16,111 nt of DNA from Acidobacteriota bacterium. GTDB lineage: Bacteria > Acidobacteriota > UBA6911. Every line of letters begins with the position of its first letter. Within the stretch, counting starts at the first letter, position 1. Positions 1 to 6,870 of the stretch are shown here, piece by piece. The position numbers were made by a program, and so were the translations under genes. The stretch lies in the NCBI GenBank assembly GCA_017860075.1, contig JAFNAH010000008.1, positions 1 through 16,111 on the forward strand, in the 5' to 3' direction. The notes below the pieces were generated by a model. The model was not told the origin of the DNA. It saw only the letters and a list, made by a program, of their open reading frames with translations, and made no database searches.

Positions 1-210
1 GAGGCCTTCGATCGACGCCCCGACCGCTACGACAGACGCAACGCCGATGATGACGCCGAGCAGGGTAAGAAACGACCGCAACTTGTGCGACCAGATCGAG
101 TCGACCGCGATAACCAGCGCCTCCCACAGCGCAGCGCTGGAACGTCGAGCTTTCGGGCGCGCGACCGCTTCGGGACGAACTGCGCCGAGGTCTGAGACCG
201 TTTTACTCAT
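1..210 (-). CDS. MacB-like ABC transporter permease, N-terminal fragment
   Basis: Partial gene: 70 codons from the ATG at 208-210, then cut by the window edge. The translation begins with [10 protein letters not shown], a basic stretch (KARRS, residues 20-24), and then the first transmembrane segment with the motif [18 protein letters not shown] (residues 43-60). This is the hallmark start of MacB/FtsX-type permeases (MacB periplasmic-core family), which work with an ATPase and a membrane-fusion protein to export peptides, lipoproteins or macrolides, or to drive periplasmic mechanotransmission. The cytoplasmic lead before helix 1 is about 40 residues, somewhat long. No strong Shine-Dalgarno is seen; a CCAGG lies about 10 bases upstream. 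It is co-oriented with the transglycosylase gene but 132 bases downstream of it, so it may have its own promoter. Substrate unknown. Confidence 0.85.
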   Translation of the reverse strand, partial: MSKTVSDLGAVRPEAVARPKARRSSAALWEALVIAVDSIWSHKLRSFLTLLGVIIGVASVVAVGASIEGL

Positions 211-342
211 AGGCAGCCTGGTGGAGGCAATAATCCCCCCGACCCTATTAATACGATGCAGGGGGGCGAAATGTTCTGCAGATCTAGCGTGAAGCGACTT
301 CCTTTGCAGGGCTCTTCCGCATGGATTTTCCCTGAACGGGGG
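211..342. other. Intergenic region between permease and transglycosylase genes
   Basis: These 132 bases lie between two minus-strand genes. A C6 run (235-240) and a G6 run (261-266) could pair across a 20-base loop holding an AT-rich stretch (tattaatac). There is no T-run, so it is not a convincing terminator. On the minus strand TATTAA (within 247-253) could serve as a -10, but I see no good -35. I see no coding potential. Confidence 0.3.
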
Positions 343-1992
343 CTACGGGGCGGGCGTTTGCTTCCCCGGCGATCGCGTTGAACTAGCTGCTTTGGCAGCA
401 CTTCCAGAACTGCTCCGCGACGATTTCGAACGCGCAGCCGATGCCGACTTGGCTGAAGCACCCTGTGCCGACGTCCCACTCTTCTTCGCCCTGCTGCCGC
501 CTGACCTCGAGGCGGCAGATGCGCTTCTTACGGGAGGAACGGTCAGCCACATGCCTGCCTTCAACTTCGAAGGCTGGACCCGGTTCGCGCTCTGCAGTGC
601 CGCTACGGTCACGCCCAGCTTTGAGGCAATCCCGGTCAGGGTATCCCCGGGACGGACGCGGTAGCGCGCGGTGTAATCCGGCTGGGCACGGACCTTGGCA
701 GCCGGCAGGGCAGCCAGCTTCCCGATGATTTCCTGGGATGTGCCCGCAGGCACTTTGAGCTCAAAATCCGGGTAGCCGGGGGGCGTGGTAAGACCGCGCA
801 GCGCCGGGTTCAGTTCCTTGAGTTGAGCGGTGGTCAGCCCCATCAGCTTCGCAGCTGCCTTCAGGTCAGTTGGTTTGGATATCGACACACGGTCGAACAC
901 CAGGGGCTCGTCGAGCTCAGTCGGCAGGCCGTACTTCTCGGGGTTGCGTGCCAGAATAATGCTCGCCATGATCAGCGGGACGTGGTTCTTGGTTTCCTTC
1001 GGGAAATTCCGTTTCAGTTCCAGCAGGTCCCAGAAGTCGTTGCGTCCGCTTCTGTCGACGAGACGCTGGACTTTACCCTCCCCCCAGTTGTAGGCAGCCA
1101 GGACCAGGTTCCAGTCTTTGAACATCGCGTAGAGGTCGCTCAGGTACCGGGCCGCTGCACGGGTTGACTTCTCGGGATCGGACCGCTCATCGATGTAACG
1201 GTTGACCTTCAGCCCGTAGCGGATTGCTGTGCCGCGGCCGAATTGCCAGATCCCTCTTGCACGGGCACGCGAGACCGCCTTGGTCTTGAAGAGGCTCTCA
1301 ACCTGTGCAAGATACATAACATCAAGGGGAATCGACTCAGTCTTGAATGCCTCCGCGATCATCGGGCGGTACCTGCCGGAGCGCACGAGGCCATCGGAGA
1401 AGTACCTCCTGCCCTTCCCGAGCCAGTAGTTGAGAGATTTCAGGACGGTTTCGTTGAGGACGATCGGAATGTCGTACTGCGTGTTGGCAAGGTCCGCCGC
1501 GACGGCGTCGCTCAGCACCGGGTCGATGGAAATGGGGATCAGGTCCAGGCGATCGAGTTCATCGACTACCGCTTCCTCCTGCTTTTCCTCCACTACTTCC
1601 TCGGCTTGAAGATACCGAGCCTCGTCCTGCTGGATCAGCCTCAAGAGGTCTCGAAAGAAACTCTGCAGGACCGGAGTGGACGTGAGATCGAATCCCGAAT
1701 CCAACAACAGGTCCACTGCGTGGTTGAAGGCGGCCCGCGCCTTCGCGGTCTCCCCCGACTTGAGCAGGTTGGAGCCCTCGGCGTAGCCCTGCTGCACGCG
1801 TCGCATCAATGCCTGGATGTCCGGGGGGGCGTCCGGAATGTCCGGAAGATAATTCGTCGCGGTGTCCGTGACCGGAGGGGCAGGGTTATCCGCGGTGGAG
1901 GTCGGCGATGACTGCGCAGCCTGGCAGACGCAGGACATCCCTGAAATGACAAGAAACACTGCGAGTGCAAGCACGGGCCAGGACCGCTTCAT
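343..1992 (-). CDS. mltD: MltD-like lytic transglycosylase with LysM and basic tail
   Basis: 549 residues; predicted periplasmic enzyme that cleaves the MurNAc-GlcNAc bond of peptidoglycan. Residues 1-25 are a Sec signal peptide. A Cys at 21 follows GMS, a poor lipobox, so lipidation is uncertain. Residues 60-150 are helical and Glu-rich. The SLT domain (about 205-345) shows the catalytic Glu232 in LAQVESLF, then GIWQF (247-251) and LAAYNWGEG (298-306), all standard for the MltD family (usual form AYNAGEG). Residues 365-416 look like a degenerate LysM and 443-487 are a clear LysM (YRVRPGDTLTGIA). Residues 489-549 are a Ser/Ala/Lys/Arg tail with no acidic residue. The gene starts 27 bases after the S41 protease stop on the same strand, so the two are probably co-transcribed. 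The ATG at 1990-1992 gives a normal signal peptide. The symbol is by family resemblance; orthology to E. coli MltD is not shown. Confidence 0.9.
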   Translation of the reverse strand: MKRSWPVLALAVFLVISGMSCVCQAAQSSPTSTADNPAPPVTDTATNYLPDIPDAPPDIQALMRRVQQGYAEGSNLLKSGETAKARAAFNHAVDLLLDSGFDLTSTPVLQSFFRDLLRLIQQDEARYLQAEEVVEEKQEEAVVDELDRLDLIPISIDPVLSDAVAADLANTQYDIPIVLNETVLKSLNYWLGKGRRYFSDGLVRSGRYRPMIAEAFKTESIPLDVMYLAQVESLFKTKAVSRARARGIWQFGRGTAIRYGLKVNRYIDERSDPEKSTRAAARYLSDLYAMFKDWNLVLAAYNWGEGKVQRLVDRSGRNDFWDLLELKRNFPKETKNHVPLIMASIILARNPEKYGLPTELDEPLVFDRVSISKPTDLKAAAKLMGLTTAQLKELNPALRGLTTPPGYPDFELKVPAGTSQEIIGKLAALPAAKVRAQPDYTARYRVRPGDTLTGIASKLGVTVAALQSANRVQPSKLKAGMWLTVPPVRSASAASRSGGSRAKKSGTSAQGASAKSASAARSKSSRSSSGSAAKAASSTRSPGKQTPAP

Positions 1993-2019
1993 GCTCAGGA
2001 CAGAGCCGATCTCTGATAT

Positions 2020-3693
2020 TTACTTCTGAGGTTGTGAGGCCGATGTCACCCGGCCAGTCGCCATCAACGTCTTTGCCTCTGGCATGACTTCCAAGGCCTT
2101 CAGGACCTGATTGTCTCCCTGGATTGCCACCTTGAAGCCCTCCTGCAATCCGAGGGTGGAATTGAAGACCTCTTGCTTGATGCGTCGCCTGATGAAGTCG
2201 AGATCGTCACGGAGATCAGCATCCGTAAACTCGACTTTCCTGGATCGGAGGAACGTCTTGAAGTCATCTAAGATGGCGTCCGTCACTTCGAATTTCGCCA
2301 GGCTGCTGCCGGCCTTCGCCCCGGTCGCGGGGAGTTCATTATTCTTTACAGGCACCTGGAAATCACTGGCGGCGGCCACTTGTCCCGAGGTAAGGCGTCG
2401 TGCGTACTCGAAGAAAACGTCCTTGGAGGTGAGCAGCGCCTCGAAACGGGTAAGCTCGCGTGCCGGCACAGTAATGTCGGGAGTGATGCCGCCCCCGCCG
2501 AGGACCGCGCGACCACTGTCGGTATGCTTCGTCTCGTGCTTTGTTTCGGCGGAGGTGTCCGGCTCGTTCAGGTAGTAGTATTCGAAGCTCGAGCCGGAGT
2601 AGTCACGCTGGATCAGCCTTCCACTGGGCGTGTAGTACTTGGCTGTCGTCAATGCCATGCCGGTGTTGTTGTCCAGCGTGTACACCGACTGCACCAGGCC
2701 TTTTCCGAAGCTTGTCTCGCCCACTATGAGTGCGCGGTCGTGATCCTGCAAAGCGTGATCCTGCAAAGCACCGGCCACGATTTCGGAGGCACTGGCGCTG
2801 TGCTTGTTTATCAGAACCACCACCGGGATCCTGATCTTCTCCAGGCTGGGAGAACGGTATGTCCTCGCGGAACCGTCAGCACGCCCCTTGGTGGAGACGA
2901 CGATTTCGCCCCGGGGGACGAAGAAGTCGGCGATGTCGATCGCCTGGTTGAGCAACCCGCCTGGATTGTCCCTCAAATCCAGAACCAATCCTGAAAGGTT
3001 CGCGGCATCGATCTGCTTCAGCTTCTGCTGGAACTCCTCGGCCGTGGATTCGGAGAAGCGGTCCAGCTTGACATAGCCGATGCCGGGGCGGATCTCAAAA
3101 GCGTAGGGGACCGTGATGAGCGGAATCTCGTCACGATCGACCACGAACTGGAGCGGATCCCGGACTCCGGGCCGCTCGACGGTTATCCGCACCTCGGTTC
3201 CGCGCGGACCCCGCAGGTGGCTCACCACCTCGTCGGAAGTCCAGTCGTCAATCGGCTCGCCCTCGATCCTGGTGATTACATCTCCGGCCCTCAGCCCGTG
3301 GCGCTCAGCAGGCGAACCTAAAGCCGGCGGCTCAACGATCACCACCCTGCCCTTGTCACGCAACAGCGGCCGGACGCGGATCCCGAGACCATAGTACTTG
3401 CTGTGCTGTTCCTCCCTGAGACGGGAGAATTCCTTGGGATCGAAGAAACTCGAGTGAGGATCCAGTTCCCGCAACATCCCCTTGATCGCGCTGTAAACCA
3501 GCTTGTCGGCGCCGACCTGATCGACATGGTTCTTCTGGATTATGTCCAGAGCCTCTGTGAAATCCGTCAGGAATTGGTTCGGTGTGGCTTGAGCAGCTCC
3601 TGACCCCGCTGCAACGCTACCGCCGATGAGGCCACCAGCTATCGAAGAGATCAGAAGCGTGAGAATGACGAGAACCGCAAATCTATGTTTCAT
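2020..3693 (-). CDS. ctpA: S41 family C-terminal processing protease (CtpA/Prc type)
   Basis: 557 residues from the ATG at 3691-3693. I chose this start because it opens a signal peptide or anchor (MKHRFAVLVILTLL), has GGTGGAG 10 bases upstream, and the longer open frame would run through the promoter. Periplasmic tail-specific serine protease. The PDZ domain is at about 102-178 (GLGIRVRPLL...). The S41 core has GLVLDLRDNPGGLL (235-248), nucleophile Ser301 in HSASASEI, and general-base Lys331 with Gln335 in GETSFGKGLVQS. Between Ser and Lys, ALQDH occurs twice (308-317), from a perfect 15-bp tandem duplication not expected in the family. The C-terminal 140 residues are a charged helical extension (KTFLRSRKVEFTDADLRDDL). 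The lytic transglycosylase gene follows by 27 bases. Prc/CtpA enzymes elsewhere degrade murein hydrolases, so a control link is plausible but inferred. Confidence 0.93.
   Translation of the reverse strand: MKHRFAVLVILTLLISSIAGGLIGGSVAAGSGAAQATPNQFLTDFTEALDIIQKNHVDQVGADKLVYSAIKGMLRELDPHSSFFDPKEFSRLREEQHSKYYGLGIRVRPLLRDKGRVVIVEPPALGSPAERHGLRAGDVITRIEGEPIDDWTSDEVVSHLRGPRGTEVRITVERPGVRDPLQFVVDRDEIPLITVPYAFEIRPGIGYVKLDRFSESTAEEFQQKLKQIDAANLSGLVLDLRDNPGGLLNQAIDIADFFVPRGEIVVSTKGRADGSARTYRSPSLEKIRIPVVVLINKHSASASEIVAGALQDHALQDHDRALIVGETSFGKGLVQSVYTLDNNTGMALTTAKYYTPSGRLIQRDYSGSSFEYYYLNEPDTSAETKHETKHTDSGRAVLGGGGITPDITVPARELTRFEALLTSKDVFFEYARRLTSGQVAAASDFQVPVKNNELPATGAKAGSSLAKFEVTDAILDDFKTFLRSRKVEFTDADLRDDLDFIRRRIKQEVFNSTLGLQEGFKVAIQGDNQVLKALEVMPEAKTLMATGRVTSASQPQK
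2739..2768. repeat. Perfect 15-bp tandem duplication inside ctpA
   Basis: The unit cgtgatcctgcaaag occurs twice in a row (2739-2753 and 2754-2768) with no mismatch. On the minus strand it is in frame and duplicates the pentapeptide ALQDH between the catalytic Ser and Lys of the S41 protease. The identity of the copies suggests a recent slippage event or an assembly artefact. Confidence 0.95.
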
Positions 3694-3725
3694 AATGAGA
3701 TGGCTCCACCGAGCATAGCCCAACA

Positions 3726-3754
3726 AATATACCATGGGTTCCCTGGTGCAGCAA
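3726..3754 (-). promoter_or_regulatory. Candidate sigma-70-type promoter for ctpA
   Basis: Read on the minus strand: -35 TTGCTG (3749-3754), a 17-base spacer, and -10 TATATT (3726-3731, five of six to TATAAT). The expected transcription start near 3719 leaves a leader of about 26 bases containing the GGTGGAG ribosome site before the ATG at 3693. The -35 matches consensus only in TTG. The position supports the chosen ctpA start. Confidence 0.5.
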
Positions 3755-3755
3755 G

Positions 3756-3881
3756 GCAAAGCTGCGACAAGCAGCTTCCGTTAAGCAGACCTGGGAGGAT
3801 GAAGTCCGACTCGAAAAAGAAAAAGAGGCCATGTCGGACATCCTCAAGGACAGCACCATCAACCCCAAAGACATTCAATGA
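3756..3881 (+). pseudogene. Probable truncated tatA/tatB remnant (C-terminus only)
   Basis: A frame open from 3699 to the TGA at 3879-3881 encodes, from 3756, AKLRQAASVKQTWEDEVRLE, continuing to a short tail ending INPKDIQ. The amphipathic, charged pattern (K/R-x-A-S-x-x-K-x-T-W-E-x-E-V) resembles the helix after the membrane segment of TatA/TatB proteins, and the TGA overlaps the tatC ATG as ATGA, typical of translationally coupled tat genes. No ATG, GTG or TTG lies in frame before ATG 3831, and no frame upstream encodes the expected N-terminal hydrophobic segment with FGP. The sequence ahead of it is instead the divergent ctpA promoter. I infer a gene that lost its N-terminus, or a misjoined assembly. 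Family identity rests on pattern only. Confidence 0.42.
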
Positions 3882-4669
3882 CGAATGCTCCCGCGGAACT
3901 CGAGCCTGAAACCGAGTCGCCGGAACCTGAAGATCAAACTGCCAAGATGTCCTTCCTGGAACATCTTGACGAGTTGCGCCGACGGCTGGTCCGGGCTGCG
4001 ATCTATGTAGCGATTGGTTTTCTGGCGTCCTTCTATTTCAGCAAAGACATTTATCACTTCATATCCAGGCCCCTTCTTGCGGCGCTGCCTGCGGGCACCA
4101 AGCTGGCTTACACCAACCCCACCGACCCTTTTACTCTCTACCTGAAGGTGTCAGCCCTGGCAGGCATCTTCCTGACCAGCCCCCTGTTGCTCTACGAAGT
4201 CTGGAAGTTCATAGCACCCGGCCTTTACCGCCGCGAGAAGCGGTATGTTGTGCCCTTCATGGTTTCGTCAGTATTGCTTTTCCTGGCAGGGGGAGCTTTC
4301 TGCTACCTGATAGTTCTTCCCCAGGCGTACGGCTTCCTGGTCGGGCTCGGCGCGGATTTCACGCCGGTCATCAAGATCGACGAGTATCTGGATCTTACCA
4401 ACATGATGCTGCTCGGCTTCGGCCTGATCTTCGAGATGCCGGTTGTGGTGGCATTCCTCTCGATTTTCGGCCTGGTCTCCGCGAAGTTCCTGCTGAGAAA
4501 CTTCCGCTACGGTATTCTGGCAATCATCATCCTCGCCGCCGCCCTGTCCCCGACTGGAGACGCCTTCAACCTGATGATCTGGGCTGCGCCGATGATCGGT
4601 CTATACCTGATCAGCATCGGCGTGGCGGCCATTTTCGGATGGCGCCGCAAGCTGAAAGGGCTCGATTAG
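3878..4669 (+). CDS. tatC: Sec-independent protein translocase TatC
   Basis: 263 residues, the normal TatC size; the inner-membrane receptor of the twin-arginine pathway, which exports folded proteins with TatA/TatB. Visible family signatures: FLEHLDELRRRL (26-37) with the signal-peptide-binding Glu32 and Arg34; FIAPGLYRREKR (111-122) with Glu120 matching the second recognition Glu of E. coli TatC; FEMPVVVAF (185-193); and SPTGDAF (224-230). Six hydrophobic segments can be counted (about 38-56, 88-107, 123-147, 174-197, 209-224, 232-254). A 23-residue acidic N-terminal extension precedes the core, so Met24 is an alternative start. The ATG at 3878 overlaps the stop of the upstream TatA/B-like remnant. 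No intact tatA or tatB is present in the window, so partners must be encoded elsewhere if the pathway works. Confidence 0.96.
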   Translation: MTNAPAELEPETESPEPEDQTAKMSFLEHLDELRRRLVRAAIYVAIGFLASFYFSKDIYHFISRPLLAALPAGTKLAYTNPTDPFTLYLKVSALAGIFLTSPLLLYEVWKFIAPGLYRREKRYVVPFMVSSVLLFLAGGAFCYLIVLPQAYGFLVGLGADFTPVIKIDEYLDLTNMMLLGFGLIFEMPVVVAFLSIFGLVSAKFLLRNFRYGILAIIILAAALSPTGDAFNLMIWAAPMIGLYLISIGVAAIFGWRRKLKGLD

Positions 4670-4743
4670 GGGCGGCTGCAAGCAGCTCACTGACCACTCG
4701 GGCTCTCGACCGCCGGCCCCGATCGTCGATTCCTTCGTTCCGA

Positions 4744-5727
4744 TCAGGAAGGCACTCGCTGGAACAACTCTGAAAAGAAGTTGCTGAGGGCTGAAAGCAG
4801 CTCGTCGGTGCTGTGCGCGGAGTGCAGTTGCTCTCTCAATTTCGCTCCTCCGGGAATGCCCTTGGACAGGTATCCACCCATCTTCTTCATCTTGCCGAGG
4901 GCGACCGGCTCCGGGACTTCGCTCCGGATTCGATCGAGGAAGCGCATCATGAACTGGGCCTTGTCACGTTGTGACACCGCGGATGTCGGGTTGCCCGACA
5001 GGTGATCGTGACATTGACGCAGCAACCACGGGTTGGCCAGAACACCGCGGCCGATCATAACCCCGTCGACGTGTGTCTCTCTGAACATCCGCTCGGCGTC
5101 GACCGGCGTGAATACGTCGCCGTTTCCCATGATGGGGATGCGCGCGTTCTCTTTAACCAGGGCGATCACCGACCAGTCCGCCTGTCCCGAGAACATGTCG
5201 CAGCGGGTCCGCCCGTGGATGGCCAGCGCCTCGACGCCGCAGTCTTCGGCAAGCTTCAGAACCTCTACGGCATTGATGCTGTTGCGGTCCCAGCCGGCGC
5301 GGATCTTGACCGTGAGCGGCATCGAAACCGCTGCGCGAACCGCCGTGAATATTTGCCTGAGCAGAGGAAGATCCCTGAGCAGGTTGCTGCCGCCTCCCTG
5401 CCGTACCACCTTTTTCACAGGGCAACCCAGGTTTATATCCACAATGTCGGCGCCCATCTGCTGGACCATTGCGGCCGATTCGGCCATCCGGCCCGGATCT
5501 GAGCCGAAGATCTGGATGGAGACCGGCCGCTCAGCTTCCTCGAAGCGGGCCAGGTGAAAAGACTGGTCCTGGTTCCTGGTCATTCCCTCGGTGCTGACCA
5601 GCTCGGAGACAACCAGGCCGCAGCCGCCCAACCCCTTTACGGCCTGCCTGAATAGCGTGTCCGTGTACCCGGCCACCGGCGCGAGAATCAGAGGTGGATC
5701 GATGGGGATATCGCGGATCTTGAACAT
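4744..5727 (-). CDS. dusB: tRNA-dihydrouridine synthase, DusB family
   Basis: 327 residues; cytoplasmic FMN enzyme that reduces uridines in the D-loop of tRNA using NADPH. The TIM barrel shows PLILAPVAGYTD (12-23, FMN phosphate region), DINLGCPVKKVVRQGGGSNL (97-116) with the catalytic Cys102, LTVKIRAGWD (138-147) with the FMN-contacting Lys, HGRTR (about 171-175), GNGDV and MIGRGVLANPWL. All are as expected for DusB; the usual GAGS is GGGS here. A helical C-terminal domain follows. The ATG (5725-5727) is fixed by the APVAG motif near the N-terminus. It lies only 11 bases past a TATAAT, with no Shine-Dalgarno, so translation is probably leaderless or nearly so. The gene is convergent with tatC, 74 bases apart, and no strong terminator is visible between them. 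Confidence 0.95.
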   Translation of the reverse strand: MFKIRDIPIDPPLILAPVAGYTDTLFRQAVKGLGGCGLVVSELVSTEGMTRNQDQSFHLARFEEAERPVSIQIFGSDPGRMAESAAMVQQMGADIVDINLGCPVKKVVRQGGGSNLLRDLPLLRQIFTAVRAAVSMPLTVKIRAGWDRNSINAVEVLKLAEDCGVEALAIHGRTRCDMFSGQADWSVIALVKENARIPIMGNGDVFTPVDAERMFRETHVDGVMIGRGVLANPWLLRQCHDHLSGNPTSAVSQRDKAQFMMRFLDRIRSEVPEPVALGKMKKMGGYLSKGIPGGAKLREQLHSAHSTDELLSALSNFFSELFQRVPS

Positions 5728-5738
5728 ATCTGGGTCAG

Positions 5739-5747
5739 ATTATAGCA
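5739..5747 (-). promoter_or_regulatory. Extended -10 promoter of dusB, near-leaderless
   Basis: Minus strand TGCTATAAT (5747 to 5739) is a perfect extended -10 (TGnTATAAT). No good -35 is seen 16-18 bases upstream, which extended -10 promoters tolerate. Transcription would start near 5732, about five bases before the dusB ATG. Confidence 0.6.
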
Positions 5748-5821
5748 GTTGTCTATCGTCTGAATCGCAGTCGGACTGGCAAGCCGGTGCCTCAATGGTA
5801 GCAGACATCACCAGCCTCAAC

Positions 5822-5861
5822 TTGGACCTGGACGTGGACCTGGACTTAGACCTGGACCTAG
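5822..5861 (+). repeat. Degenerate hexamer array (CTGGAC)n
   Basis: Six consecutive hexamers, ttggac, ctggac, gtggac, ctggac, ttagac, ctggac, plus a partial ctag. The unit is a multiple of three and would read Leu-Asp repeats, but no convincing protein contains it. It looks like a decayed microsatellite. Confidence 0.85.
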
Positions 5862-5930
5862 TCAAAGGGTATTGCGCTGCAAGCTCACAGACACCGCAAC
5901 TCATCCCATCCTCAAGGAAAAGAATCCTCC

Positions 5931-5956
5931 ATGTCCAAGTCTGAGTCCAACTCCAG
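5931..5956 (-). repeat. Second hexamer array in inverted orientation
   Basis: On the minus strand this reads CTGGAG, TTGGAC, TCAGAC, TTGGAC, then AT: four units of the same degenerate hexamer found at 5822-5861, in opposite orientation. The two arrays could pair imperfectly (about 19 of 24 positions in the best register) across a loop of about 70 bases. Confidence 0.7.
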
Positions 5957-6087
5957 GTTCCTGCAGGGGGCTGCTGTCCCGATCGGTCGCTGGGCAGATC
6001 TCTTCCCCGGTCAGGTTGCAGTTGTCCTTTGGCAGGCGCAACATAGTCAGGACACAGGGTGCTGCCCGGCAGCCCGTGCGAGGATAC

Positions 6088-6843
6088 ATGGTCTACCCAC
6101 CCGGACAAGGCAAATCGGGTCATTACCTGATGCAGCTGTGGCGTCGCTATCTGGAGCAGTACGCCGACCACGAAGGATCTGTCGAAGAGCAGGTCGTCGT
6201 GGCTTCGTACCACGCGGCGGAGGTCTTCGGCCTGCTTGCGCTGACTCTGGACCGGCAGGAGAAGTACCTCACGCTGACGCAACAGCGCATCAGCTTCTTT
6301 GACCGTGGTTCAGAGCAGGCCAGGGCGTTCGCTGATTGCCTTGTCAACGGGACGTTCAGCCTCTACAACCACATCAATACGCTGGCTCACCTGCTGACTG
6401 ACGGGAATCCGCCGGCAGCGGATCTCATACGGGATGTCGATCAGCAGGTGCACTCACGGGTGGAGTCCGCCGGGCAGACCGACCGGGCGGCTGCCGCATT
6501 GGCTGCGGCATTTCCGCTTCTGAGCCTCGTAACGATCGCCATGGACCGTGCAAACACGGTCACGGGGGCGATCCGGCAGGTGGAGCAGCGTTTCATCGGC
6601 GCCTCGGCGCAGGCCGTCTCGGCGCAAGACCGGCTGCTGAACGGTCTCTACCGCATGGTGGAGATGATGCAGCTGTTCGTGGCCCTGTCGGATCAGGAGT
6701 TGCTCGATCAGGCGCTGCAGATAGCGGCGAGGTTCCAGGAGGAGGATCGCACACGGGATCCGATGCTCAAGATGAGGAACGGGTTCTGCAGACTTTTTGA
6801 GCTCGGGCACCTGGTCACCACGCATCTGGACGAGATCCTGTAG
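6088..6843 (+). CDS. Unrecognised helical cytoplasmic protein
   Basis: 251 residues from the ATG at 6088, chosen because GAGG lies about 4-7 bases upstream and the sequence becomes protein-like there (MVYPPGQGKSGHYLMQLWRR). The frame extends upstream to 5872, but that part is low-quality Arg/Pro/Ser sequence. I do not recognise the family. The composition suggests an almost all-helical soluble protein: repeated amphipathic stretches (EEQVVVASYHAAEVFGLLAL, about 25-44; LLNGLYRMVEMMQLFVALSD, about 190-209), two Cys, no signal peptide and no clear membrane segment. It contains no zinc, nucleotide-binding or other catalytic motif that I can see. It stands alone on the plus strand, convergent with the sigma operon 27 bases away, behind the hexamer-array region. 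Codon use is like its neighbours. A structural or regulatory role is possible, but nothing in the sequence assigns one. Confidence 0.72.
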   Translation: MVYPPGQGKSGHYLMQLWRRYLEQYADHEGSVEEQVVVASYHAAEVFGLLALTLDRQEKYLTLTQQRISFFDRGSEQARAFADCLVNGTFSLYNHINTLAHLLTDGNPPAADLIRDVDQQVHSRVESAGQTDRAAAALAAAFPLLSLVTIAMDRANTVTGAIRQVEQRFIGASAQAVSAQDRLLNGLYRMVEMMQLFVALSDQELLDQALQIAARFQEEDRTRDPMLKMRNGFCRLFELGHLVTTHLDEIL

Positions 6844-6870
6844 GCTCGGCGTGCGGAAGTGCTCGTGCGC

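Larger units (their letters stand above)
5728..6087. other. 360-base intergenic region with dusB promoter and hexamer arrays
   Basis: Contains the extended -10 promoter of dusB at its left end, the CTGGAC hexamer array (5822-5861), its inverted partner (5931-5956), and then about 130 bases with no recognised element before the ribosome site (GAGG, 6080-6083) of the next gene. A continuous frame runs from 5872 into the downstream gene, but its translation is Pro/Arg/Ser-rich and unlike the following protein, so I treat it as non-coding leader. Confidence 0.6.

Noticed and set aside
235..266. C6...G6 inverted pair as a terminator
   Set aside because: The 20-base loop is AT-rich and no T-run follows; it is more likely part of the permease gene's upstream region or chance.
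1243..1911. A 222-codon plus-strand frame antisense to the lytic transglycosylase
   Set aside because: The opposite strand has a clear SLT domain and signal peptide; this frame has no motif and a shadow-like composition.
3694..3759. Longer ctpA start at 3759
   Set aside because: The first 22 residues would precede the signal peptide and be encoded across the candidate promoter; the ATG at 3693 has GGTGGAG upstream.
4670..4743. Possible bidirectional terminator between tatC and dusB
   Set aside because: GGGGCGGC can pair with GCCGGCCCC only with a bulge and a loop of over 30 bases; there is no T-run on either side.
5872..6087. N-terminal extension of the 6088-6843 gene
   Set aside because: The 72 extra residues are Pro/Ser/Arg-rich and unlike the helical body, cross the inverted hexamer array, and the ATG at 6088 has a good GAGG site.
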